The translations under genes and the position numbers were made by a program. A stretch of DNA of 9,172 nucleotides from a gamma proteobacterium symbiont of Lucinoma myriamae (lineage in GTDB: Bacteria; Pseudomonadota; Gammaproteobacteria; GRL18): assembly GCA_025655635.1 (NCBI GenBank), contig JAHXIM010000081.1, forward strand, positions 1 to 9,172. The letters are read 5' to 3'. The notes under the pieces are model-generated. The model did not search any database. It saw only the letters and a list, made by a program, of their open reading frames with translations, and had not been told where the DNA came from. How positions within the stretch are numbered: position 1 is the first letter of the stretch; each line of letters opens with the position of its first letter. Below, piece by piece: positions 1 through 6,896 of the stretch.

Positions 1-1
1 G

Positions 2-1387
2 ACTAATCGAATTAATAGTCTGGTTGCTTCTTCAATAACCGTTGACGGAAAAAAATATAAGCTAACCACCTCACTGGGTATCACTGTGTTTCCTTTTGAT
101 GATGCGGATGCTGAAATGCTTTTAAGACATGCTGACCAAGCAATGTATAAAGCCAAAGAAAATGGTAAAAATCAATGCCACTTATTTGATGTTGAAAAAG
201 ACCAGCAGGCTCAGACCCGTCGTGAACTTTTACAACAGCTCTCGATAGCGCTCAAAAATAATGAGTTACTATTATATTATCAACCAAAAGTGAATATGCG
301 TACGGGAAAAATTATTGGCGCAGAAGCACTTATACGCTGGCAGCATCCAGAAGACGGATTAATTGGCCCAGGTCAATTTCTACCTCATGTTGAATACCAT
401 GATCTGATTATTGAAATTGGTGAATGGGTCATACGCAAAGCATTAACACAGTTGAGTTACTGGATAAGTAAAGGTTTAGAACTGACCGTGAGTGTTAATA
501 TTGCCACCCGTCAAATTTTAAAACGTGACTTTGTTTCTTCATTGAAAGAAATCATTAATGATTTCCCCGAGGTACCTTTAGAGCTTTTAGAATTAGAAAT
601 ACTCGAGTCTGCGGCATTAGAAAACACTGAACATGTTGCTGAAGTCATTGAGCAGTGTCGAAATATGGGGATTCACTTCGCCCTCGATGATTTCGGGACG
701 GGATATGCCTCTCTCTCTTATTTAAGAGATATTCCTGCCGATGTGCTTAAGATCGATCAATCTTTTGTTTTTAATCTTTTAGAAAAAAGAAAAGATCTGG
801 CACTGATTGAAGGTATTATCGGCTTAGCCGTCGCATTTCAACGAACGGTTATTGCCGAAGGCATAGAAAAAACAGAACAAGGTGTTTTGTTGATGCGTTT
901 AGGATGTGATTTAGGTCAGGGATTTGGTATCGCAAAACCAATGCCTGCTGAAAATATCATTTTATGGGTAAATACTTTCCAGCCCGATCCACAATGGTCT
1001 TTATGGGCTGATACAAGCTGGGAAATAAGTGATTTCCCCTTATTAGTTGCCCAGCATGATCATATCAACTGGGTAAAGAATATACTGATGTATATAGAAG
1101 GTAAAACAAACAGTTTAAATCGTACAATACTTATTGATCATCATGAATGTCGCTTTGGTCATTGGTATTATGAATACGGAATGCAGCGCTATAAGCACAT
1201 TGAGAATTTTTTTGATATCGAGCCAATACATATTCTTGTTCATCAATTAGGTCATGAAATTGTCGAATTATGTGATGAAGGAGAATTAGTTCAAGCAAGA
1301 GAAAAAGCAGCAAAGCTGCTCCAGTTAAAAGACCAGATTCTTGAAAAGCTTGCAGTATTACAAAGAAAGGTTGTTGCATCCCAATAA
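2..1387 (+). CDS. GGDEF-EAL-CZB cyclic-di-GMP enzyme (5' end outside window)
   Basis: Open from the first complete codon, so the start lies upstream; the GTG at 86 is an internal valine. The 461 visible residues show three parts. Residues 1-65 are the end of a GGDEF domain (SLGIT, then ADQAMYKAKENGKN); its GG(D/E)EF motif is off the window, so cyclase activity cannot be judged. Residues about 80-320 are a full EAL phosphodiesterase domain: E108 of EAL, N166, E199 and E202 of EILE, D229-D230 of DDFGTGY, K250, E286 of AEGIE and Q306. All expected metal-binding and catalytic positions are present, so cleavage of c-di-GMP to pGpG is likely; the usual Thr of ExTE is Leu201. Residues about 345-455 match a CZB zinc-binding domain: H354, the HHECRFGHW segment with C383, then H410 and H414. 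By family knowledge CZB domains bind zinc and sense zinc or hypochlorous acid, in chemoreceptors and in the cyclase DgcZ. Inference: a cytoplasmic, metal- or oxidant-tuned c-di-GMP enzyme. It is convergent with pdxA. Confidence 0.93.
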   Translation, partial: TNRINSLVASSITVDGKKYKLTTSLGITVFPFDDADAEMLLRHADQAMYKAKENGKNQCHLFDVEKDQQAQTRRELLQQLSIALKNNELLLYYQPKVNMRTGKIIGAEALIRWQHPEDGLIGPGQFLPHVEYHDLIIEIGEWVIRKALTQLSYWISKGLELTVSVNIATRQILKRDFVSSLKEIINDFPEVPLELLELEILESAALENTEHVAEVIEQCRNMGIHFALDDFGTGYASLSYLRDIPADVLKIDQSFVFNLLEKRKDLALIEGIIGLAVAFQRTVIAEGIEKTEQGVLLMRLGCDLGQGFGIAKPMPAENIILWVNTFQPDPQWSLWADTSWEISDFPLLVAQHDHINWVKNILMYIEGKTNSLNRTILIDHHECRFGHWYYEYGMQRYKHIENFFDIEPIHILVHQLGHEIVELCDEGELVQAREKAAKLLQLKDQILEKLAVLQRKVVASQ

Positions 1388-1489
1388 GCTGAGAGTCAAC
1401 ATTATTTTAATCATTGTCAACAATATGCTTCGTATTAAATCAGAGAATCGCTTTATCCAAAACGCTTTCAAGACTTATGAGTATTACTT

Positions 1490-2479
1490 TTATAGCTTTT
1501 TGGCTTTGACCATTTGCCGGGCGACTTTAATCGCATAGTCTAAACTGCCGGTACTGGCTAGTCCTGTGCCGGCAAGATCCAGAGCCGTACCATGATCCAC
1601 AGAGGTACGAATGATGGGTAGTCCCAGAGTGACATTGACTGCTTTGCCAAAGCCCTGATATTTGAGTATGGGTAAGCCCTGATCATGATACATGGCTAAT
1701 ACGGAATCAGCTTGTGCAAGATTTCTTTTTGAAAAAAGAGTATCCGCAGGTAAAGGGCCGCTCAGATTGAATCCTTCTGCTTTAAGCTGCTCTATTAAGG
1801 GGATGATAATATCCAGTTCTTCCATCCCCAGATGGCCGTCTTCACCAGCATGAGGGTTAAGACCGCAGACCAGAATGTGCGGAGAATGTAAACCATATTT
1901 TGTTTTTAAATCATGGTCTAAAATAGTGAGTACTTGTCTAAGAGAGTCTGTAGTAATGGCCTGGGCAACGTCTTTTAAAGGAAGATGAGTGGTGGCCAGA
2001 GCCACTCTCATTTCATCAGTTGCCAGCATCATGACCACCTTAGAAGTGGAGGTCTTTTCTGCCAGATATTCGGTATGTCCGGTAAATGGGAAGCCTGCCT
2101 CATTAATGATACCTTTATGAATAGGGCCTGTTACCAGTGCATCAAAGGTATTATTGAGGCAGCCTTGAACGGCCATATCAAGTGTTTTTAGAATATACGG
2201 AGCATTATTTACATTGAGTAAACCGGCAACTGCCTTTTCCGGGAGTGATACTGGTATATAGAAAAGAGTGCCTGAGCCGGAAGTTTTTTGAACTTGTTTA
2301 TCAAACTGTATAAGGTTTATGGACTTACCCAGAAGTCTGGCACGTTCATCGAGCATATCCGGATCAGCCAGTAATACCAACTGAAAGTCATGCGGCTGCT
2401 GCGCATACTCAATGCATAAATCCGGGCCAATACCAGCAGGTTCACCCGGAGTAATGGCTAATGTATCTAATTTATTCAA
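1490..2479 (-). CDS. pdxA: 4-hydroxythreonine-4-phosphate dehydrogenase PdxA
   Basis: Cytoplasmic NAD-dependent, metal-dependent enzyme of pyridoxal-phosphate synthesis. It oxidises 4-phosphohydroxy-L-threonine; the product decarboxylates to 3-amino-2-oxopropyl phosphate, which PdxJ condenses with deoxyxylulose phosphate. The 329 residues equal the E. coli length and the family motifs run throughout: ITPGEPAGIGP at 9-19, TGPIHKG at 117-123, FTGHTEYLAEKT at 132-143, ATTHLPL at 162-168, CGLNPHAGE at 205-213, YHDQGLPILKYQGFG at 264-278 and TSVDHGTALD at 292-301. H165, H210 and H265 align with the known metal-binding histidines. The start must be TTG: reading upstream in frame one meets GCA, CAC, CTT, AGG, TTA and then TAG, with no ATG or GTG, and the conserved motif begins only eight residues in. 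Last visible gene of lptD-surA-pdxA, 11 nt after surA and probably translationally coupled to it. The rsmA gene that follows in E. coli is not here. Confidence 0.97.
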   Translation of the reverse strand: MNKLDTLAITPGEPAGIGPDLCIEYAQQPHDFQLVLLADPDMLDERARLLGKSINLIQFDKQVQKTSGSGTLFYIPVSLPEKAVAGLLNVNNAPYILKTLDMAVQGCLNNTFDALVTGPIHKGIINEAGFPFTGHTEYLAEKTSTSKVVMMLATDEMRVALATTHLPLKDVAQAITTDSLRQVLTILDHDLKTKYGLHSPHILVCGLNPHAGEDGHLGMEELDIIIPLIEQLKAEGFNLSGPLPADTLFSKRNLAQADSVLAMYHDQGLPILKYQGFGKAVNVTLGLPIIRTSVDHGTALDLAGTGLASTGSLDYAIKVARQMVKAKKL

Positions 2480-2488
2480 TGCGTGAAG

Positions 2489-2494
2489 CCTTAA
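2489..2494 (-). promoter_or_regulatory. Shine-Dalgarno of pdxA nested in the surA stop codon
   Basis: On the minus strand TTAAGG contains the TAA stop of surA (2491-2493) and lies 9 nt before the TTG start of pdxA. A terminating ribosome would sit on this site, which suits reinitiation at a weak start codon. Spacing and match are seen directly; coupling is inferred. Confidence 0.6.
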
Positions 2495-3825
2495 CTATTG
2501 TTCAGACGAATCTCAACAAAGGCTTCATCACGAATTTTACGATAAAAGGCATCTGTCTGCTCTGTCACTTTACGATTTGTCAGTACTTTGCGAGCTTTTT
2601 CTTTAAGGAGTTCATCAGCATCATCATGAGCACGACGTCCTAACACTTCAATGATGTGGTAACCAAAGTTTGTTTGAATGACTTCACTGAGCTCGCCTAT
2701 TTGTAATGGCTCCATCGCTTTTTCAAATTCGGGAACCATAGTACCAGGTTTAAACCACCCTAAATTACCACCCCGTGTTGCTGAAGAAGTATCTTCAGAG
2801 TAAGCCTTTGCCATAGTACCAAAATCTTCGCCATTAATTATACGTTTACGAATTTGATTTAGGCGCTCTATTACTTGCTCATTATCATTGATGATACTGG
2901 GTTTAATGAGAATATGGCGTGCGTGAGTTTGGGTAATAATATGAGATTGAGCACCTTGTATTTCGACGATGGTAATAATGTGAAAACCGCTTGGGCTGCG
3001 AATAGGATCTGATATATCTCCAGCACCCATAGTACGGACACTATCAGAAAATAGTGTTGGAATTTCACCTGTATTACGCCACCCTAAGTCACCTCCTTCT
3101 AGAGCATTTTGCCCATCAGAAACAGCCAGAGCAACAGATGAGAAATCCTTACCTGTTTTGAGTTCTTTAACAATTTCAGTGGCTTTTACCCTGGCTTTCT
3201 TAATGACGGCAGGCGATGCGGCTTCTGGTGTGGCGACTAAAATATGTTTTAGATGATAGGATTGTTCCATACCACCTTGTTTATTGACATTGAAGAGAAA
3301 GTTTTCAATTTCCTGATCAGATATAGTCACTTTATTGACGACATTGCGTTGTATTAATCGCTTTAGAATAATTTGTTTTTTTACTTCATCACGAAACTGT
3401 CGAAAATCAACGCCCTGATTAGCCAGGGTTTCCCGGAACTGGCTCAGAGACAAACCATTTTGTGCTGCGATGCCATTAATAGCACGGCTCAATGTTGTGT
3501 CGTCAACTTTGATGCCGGTGCGCTTGGCCAGATCTAGCTGTATTCGTTCCAGAATCATACGATCGAGGACTTGTTTACCTAGTACATTTGCGGGAGGCAG
3601 CTTGGCTTGTTTTTTCTTCAGAGTTTGAATGACTGAGCGAAATTCAGTCTTGAGCTCAAGTTGGGTAATGACATCTTCATTAACAATCGCAACAATGCTG
3701 TCAAGAGTGCTAATCTCTTCAGCCTGTGCGCTGAGAAAGCTTAAAATTAATAATAAAGCAAAGATATTGCTAAAAAAATGACTTTTGTTGGGTGCTTTAC
3801 TTACTTGTCTTACATTAAATAACAT
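2491..3825 (-). CDS. surA: Periplasmic chaperone and peptidyl-prolyl isomerase SurA
   Basis: Chaperone that receives unfolded outer-membrane proteins after Sec export and brings them to the Bam complex; LptD is a known client in E. coli. The protein has 444 residues (E. coli about 428). A Sec signal peptide is visible: basic start, hydrophobic core IFALLLILSFLS at 21-32 and probable cleavage after AQA at about 35. The SurA N-domain follows (STLDSIVAIVNEDVIT at about 39-54, up to about 180) with its helical client-binding part. Two parvulin domains follow: about 188-290 (YHLKHILVAT, GGDLGWR, SGFHIITI) and about 299-396 (HARHILIKP, GGNLGWFKPGTMVPEFE, FGYHIIEV). A C-terminal helix spans about 400-444. 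Both parvulin domains look complete; in E. coli the second carries most of the isomerase activity. ATG start, 11 nt after lptD, with the Shine-Dalgarno overlapping the lptD stop. Co-expression with lptD places chaperone and client together. Confidence 0.97.
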   Translation of the reverse strand: MLFNVRQVSKAPNKSHFFSNIFALLLILSFLSAQAEEISTLDSIVAIVNEDVITQLELKTEFRSVIQTLKKKQAKLPPANVLGKQVLDRMILERIQLDLAKRTGIKVDDTTLSRAINGIAAQNGLSLSQFRETLANQGVDFRQFRDEVKKQIILKRLIQRNVVNKVTISDQEIENFLFNVNKQGGMEQSYHLKHILVATPEAASPAVIKKARVKATEIVKELKTGKDFSSVALAVSDGQNALEGGDLGWRNTGEIPTLFSDSVRTMGAGDISDPIRSPSGFHIITIVEIQGAQSHIITQTHARHILIKPSIINDNEQVIERLNQIRKRIINGEDFGTMAKAYSEDTSSATRGGNLGWFKPGTMVPEFEKAMEPLQIGELSEVIQTNFGYHIIEVLGRRAHDDADELLKEKARKVLTNRKVTEQTDAFYRKIRDEAFVEIRLNNS

Positions 3826-3834
3826 TGATTAAAG

Positions 3835-3839
3835 TCCTA
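3835..3839 (-). promoter_or_regulatory. Shine-Dalgarno of surA nested in the lptD stop codon
   Basis: On the minus strand TAGGA begins with the TAG stop of lptD (3837-3839) and ends 9 nt before the ATG of surA. The arrangement matches the surA-pdxA junction, including the 11-nt gap between genes. Confidence 0.65.
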
Positions 3840-6569
3840 ATTTTTCCAGGCTTCAAAACCGGGGATATCTTCTTCAAGATTCTGGCTGCCACCTGCGATG
3901 GACTGGGACAGTGAACCTAAACCTTTAAACTGTAGTTGCAGCATGACGTAATTGTCGGCATCAGCATAGTAATTATCCTGCTCCCGGCCAACAATAAAGC
4001 GTAATGCATAACAACAGCTGTCATATTCAATACCGATCTTTGAGTCCAGTGTATAACCGTCACGAGTTTTATCAGCATCAATTGCTGCTGTTGCACTATC
4101 ATATATAGAGTAATACCAATGTGCCAGTGCACGCCACTGTGGAGCAATTTTCCAATAAGCAGACATTTCAACTTGCTCGTAGTCCTGAGCGCGATAAGAA
4201 TAGTCTAAATTAGCGATATGGTCACGATCTGATTTGTATTGCAGGCGATAGCGAGCTTCATCTGTTACGCCGTCATTATGAGGATCATAAAGTAATGAGT
4301 AAGAAGTGTACCAGTTGGGTGCAAACTGACTGGTGATTTCGGCAGCAATACTGGAGCTGGAATCTGTGTCTTTGCCATCTTCATCCTGTATTGGGTCACC
4401 GTTATTATCGTAATCTAAAGTGACTTCACGATCTTCAAAATAATAAATTTGACCAATAGAAGCGGTAAAGAGTTCTGCACCTGAGCCATCATCAATAAAG
4501 CGTGTGGTGACGGCTGCGGATAGTTGATTGGCATCACCTAGACGGTCAACACCGGTAAAGCGGTTTTCACGGAATAATTGATTAAAGCTAAAGCTGGAAA
4601 GACCGCTATCAAATAATGGAATGTCGTCCTGATCTTTTTCTGGAGTGTATAAATAAAACAACCGTGGTTCCAGAGTCTGCTGCATGGGCAGGTCAAATAA
4701 AGACAGGTTTTTCTCAAAAAAGAGGCCGCTGTCCAGACTAAAAATGGGGGCTGCACGGGAAGGACTATCATCATCCCAGTTAGCTGCCTGTATATTGTAG
4801 TCCTTTTCTTCAGGTGTTATTCCTGCTGTAAATTTGTCTTCATTGTCAAGCTTGTATGTCACCAGATCTAAACTGAGTTTGGGTTTTACAAAACTATAAC
4901 TGTTTTTAAAGGGTATGCTGATACTTGGCTTAATGTGTAAGCGGCTGGCTTCAACGCGTTCATCCTGATAGTCATCCCAGTTTTGGGCAAACATCACAAA
5001 CTCAGAATCAAAACCGGTATCCAGATCTACACCATAGGGTGAGAATGTCTCGTTAGCAGATAGCGTTAACTGAGGCAGTCGGCTATAGGTGTGAGTTAAA
5101 TCCTGAAGTTCCTGATACCCCTGAGTACGTGCCATGAAATTGAAGATATCACCATTATATTTTAGCTGACCGTCACGGATTAGCTGGGTATTACTTTTAT
5201 CTCTCAGGTTATTAGCAAAATCGTCCAGATAGTAATTATCGCTGACATAGTTGTAATCAATATTGCCTGACCAGCCATTTTTCCAGTTGGCACGCTGCTG
5301 CAGACTGAAGGCACCACGATTTTTGGAAATTTCATCTGGTCTTACATTACCTTCCGGATCTGTGGTGCCAATATTGTCTTTTCCTTCCCGAAAAGCAACA
5401 TCGGCTGCCTCACGCTTATCATCATAGCTGCTGTCATTGAGCCATTCTGCATAGACTTCACCGGAATGATTTTCACTTAAATAACGGTATTCACCACCCA
5501 GCATTAACCCTCTGTCAGATAATATTTGTGGTGTTACTGTGGCATCCTGATCCGGGGCAATATTAAAGTAATAAGGAGTGGCTAGTTCAAAGCCATTGGC
5601 ATCTGAATAGCCGATATCGGGCATCAGGAAACCACTTCTGCGTTCATCATTCAATGGGAAAGAAATATAAGGGGTATAGGCGATAGGAAAGCCCTTATAT
5701 CTCATGACAGCATGCCTGGCTTCACCATAACCTTCATCAGTGTGCAGTTCCATGTCACTGGCACTCAGCACCCAGTCCTGATCAAAATCAGGACAGGTAG
5801 AGTAAGTGGGATTTTCCAGATCGAACGTGCCGGGTTTAAAGCGGATATTATCAGCAACACCCTGAGCCGGACGTGCCGGTAATTCATAAGCCGCATTGTC
5901 GATTCGACCTTTACGCTCATCAGTTTGATAGCGGGCGCTGTCACCTTTAAGAATCATATTGGGTTCAGTAATGACAACATTACCTTCGGCATTAAATGTA
6001 CTGGATGTTTTGTTATAAGAAGCTTTGTCAGAGGTTAATTTTTGAAAATTTTTAGTAATAACAACATTACCGTTAAAATTAATCAGGTCTTTATCAGCTG
6101 ATTGTGCATCATCTGCTTCGATATTAGTTGTTTCATCTGCCTGTGCAGCCATGGCACTGCGGTCATATTCTTCCAGTGGTTGTACGGCACAGCTTGACCA
6201 GCTGTCAGCAAGCACAGGACTGCGAGGTTTAATTAATGGCTTAATAACGGCCCTGCCGCCAGTTGGACTTGTTTCTGGTGTAGAAAAATCAGGCTTTGGG
6301 AATGATGGCTTAACGGCAACAACCGCTGCTGCGGGCTCAGGAATCTTACTGAGATTATCTGCAGTACCCGGTTTTGGTGCAAGAGGGCCATCGGCAACAG
6401 CACAATTCCACTTACCAGCCTCTATAGACTGACATTGCCAGCCATTTGACTGATAGACCTCTGCCAGAACTGATTGTGAAATAATGAGTGTGGAGAATGT
6501 GAATAGCATTGAGTTGGCTGTGCTTCGTAAAAACATTTTTTGCACGGCATGGCGTAACGTTCTATTCAT
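3837..6569 (-). CDS. lptD: LPS-assembly outer-membrane protein LptD
   Basis: Outer-membrane component of the Lpt machine; with the lipoprotein LptE it places lipopolysaccharide in the outer leaflet. From the ATG at 6569 there are 910 residues, longer than E. coli LptD (784) and near Pseudomonas proteins. Order (ATG numbering): signal peptide 1-36 ending SVLA; a small WQC...WNC module at 45-56; a Pro/Ala/Lys-rich linker to about 120; SSCAVQPLEEYDR at about 125-137, matching the N-terminal Cys segment of E. coli LptD; a beta-jellyroll OstA/LptA-like domain at about 150-240 (GNVVITKNFQKLTSDKA, AEGNVVITEP); then the beta-barrel (YSTCPDFDQDW, ISFPLNDERRSGFL) to the end. Cys127, Cys259 and the adjacent pair Cys852-Cys853 correspond to the four E. 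coli disulfide cysteines. An in-frame GTG at 6650 would add 27 polar residues; I prefer the ATG because it directly precedes a normal signal peptide, though neither start has a clear Shine-Dalgarno. First gene of the lptD-surA-pdxA run. Confidence 0.96.
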   Translation of the reverse strand: MNRTLRHAVQKMFLRSTANSMLFTFSTLIISQSVLAEVYQSNGWQCQSIEAGKWNCAVADGPLAPKPGTADNLSKIPEPAAAVVAVKPSFPKPDFSTPETSPTGGRAVIKPLIKPRSPVLADSWSSCAVQPLEEYDRSAMAAQADETTNIEADDAQSADKDLINFNGNVVITKNFQKLTSDKASYNKTSSTFNAEGNVVITEPNMILKGDSARYQTDERKGRIDNAAYELPARPAQGVADNIRFKPGTFDLENPTYSTCPDFDQDWVLSASDMELHTDEGYGEARHAVMRYKGFPIAYTPYISFPLNDERRSGFLMPDIGYSDANGFELATPYYFNIAPDQDATVTPQILSDRGLMLGGEYRYLSENHSGEVYAEWLNDSSYDDKREAADVAFREGKDNIGTTDPEGNVRPDEISKNRGAFSLQQRANWKNGWSGNIDYNYVSDNYYLDDFANNLRDKSNTQLIRDGQLKYNGDIFNFMARTQGYQELQDLTHTYSRLPQLTLSANETFSPYGVDLDTGFDSEFVMFAQNWDDYQDERVEASRLHIKPSISIPFKNSYSFVKPKLSLDLVTYKLDNEDKFTAGITPEEKDYNIQAANWDDDSPSRAAPIFSLDSGLFFEKNLSLFDLPMQQTLEPRLFYLYTPEKDQDDIPLFDSGLSSFSFNQLFRENRFTGVDRLGDANQLSAAVTTRFIDDGSGAELFTASIGQIYYFEDREVTLDYDNNGDPIQDEDGKDTDSSSSIAAEITSQFAPNWYTSYSLLYDPHNDGVTDEARYRLQYKSDRDHIANLDYSYRAQDYEQVEMSAYWKIAPQWRALAHWYYSIYDSATAAIDADKTRDGYTLDSKIGIEYDSCCYALRFIVGREQDNYYADADNYVMLQLQFKGLGSLSQSIAGGSQNLEEDIPGFEAWKN

Positions 6570-6710
6570 TTTATTATTGGGATTGTTCAGTGCCTTGCCC
6601 TTTTTGTTATTCTTTTGTTCATATGGAATATTATTGCCAATGTCTAACACGATCTTTGCGATGTTGTCTGTTTCTTGATTTTCTGTACTATTGATGATTT
6701 CAAAACCGTC

Positions 6711-6740
6711 ATTTTAGCATTGATTCCCAAAGTCTGTCGA
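6711..6740 (-). promoter_or_regulatory. Probable sigma70 promoter for lptD-surA-pdxA
   Basis: Minus strand: -35 TCGACA (6735-6740, five of six consensus bases), an 18-nt spacer, and -10 TAAAAT (6711-6716) preceded by TGC, giving an extended -10. Transcription would start near 6704, about 135 nt before the ATG at 6569. I see no good sigmaE-type match, although sigmaE drives this operon in E. coli. Confidence 0.55.
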
Positions 6741-6772
6741 TTGTATTTTTAGTAAAGCTTTTGATTATTAAC

Positions 6773-6816
6773 GATTGAATTAAAAGGGCCTTGATCTTTA
6801 TCATTTTTAATTAATC
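6773..6816. repeat. AT-rich inverted repeat in the lptD/activator intergenic region
   Basis: Left arm GATTGAATTAAAA (6773-6785) pairs with right arm TTTTAATTAATC (6805-6816) except for one extra G in the left arm; the 19-nt centre includes GGGCCTTGATC. It lies upstream of the lptD -35 and just upstream of, or overlapping, the -35 region of the activator gene. It could be an operator or only AT-rich chance symmetry. Confidence 0.35.
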
Positions 6817-6833
6817 TGAAATTCTGCTAATAT
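6805..6833 (+). promoter_or_regulatory. Possible extended -10 promoter for the sigma54-type activator gene
   Basis: TAATAT at 6828-6833 is preceded by TG plus one base (TGCTAATAT), a good extended -10. The -35 position, 17 nt upstream, reads TTTTAA at 6805-6810 and is poor, which an extended -10 can tolerate. It lies about 64 nt before the ATG at 6897. No convincing -24/-12 sigma54 element (GG and GC about 10 nt apart) was seen here. Confidence 0.4.
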
Positions 6834-6896
6834 TACGTATGTAATAGATAAATCGGCACTAATAGACATATAACAAAAAGATATTTGAGTAAGGCT

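Noticed and set aside
86..88. GTG as the start of the c-di-GMP gene
   Set aside because: The frame is open to the window edge and the upstream residues continue the GGDEF domain (TTSLGIT).
1395..1422. Two GTCAACA copies 21 nt apart in the gap between the c-di-GMP gene and pdxA, the second inside the palindrome ATTGTCAACAAT
   Set aside because: Seven bases repeated twice is weak in AT-rich sequence, and the site lies between convergent gene ends where a promoter operator is not expected.
3917..6678. Several open frames of 60-93 codons on both strands within lptD
   Set aside because: They lie inside a well-supported gene, lack ribosome-binding sites and resemble no known family.
6680..6740. 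Possible sigmaE promoter for lptD, as known in E. coli
   Set aside because: The GGAATC near 6727 is not followed at the right distance by a TCNRA-type -10; the sigma70-like match is much better.
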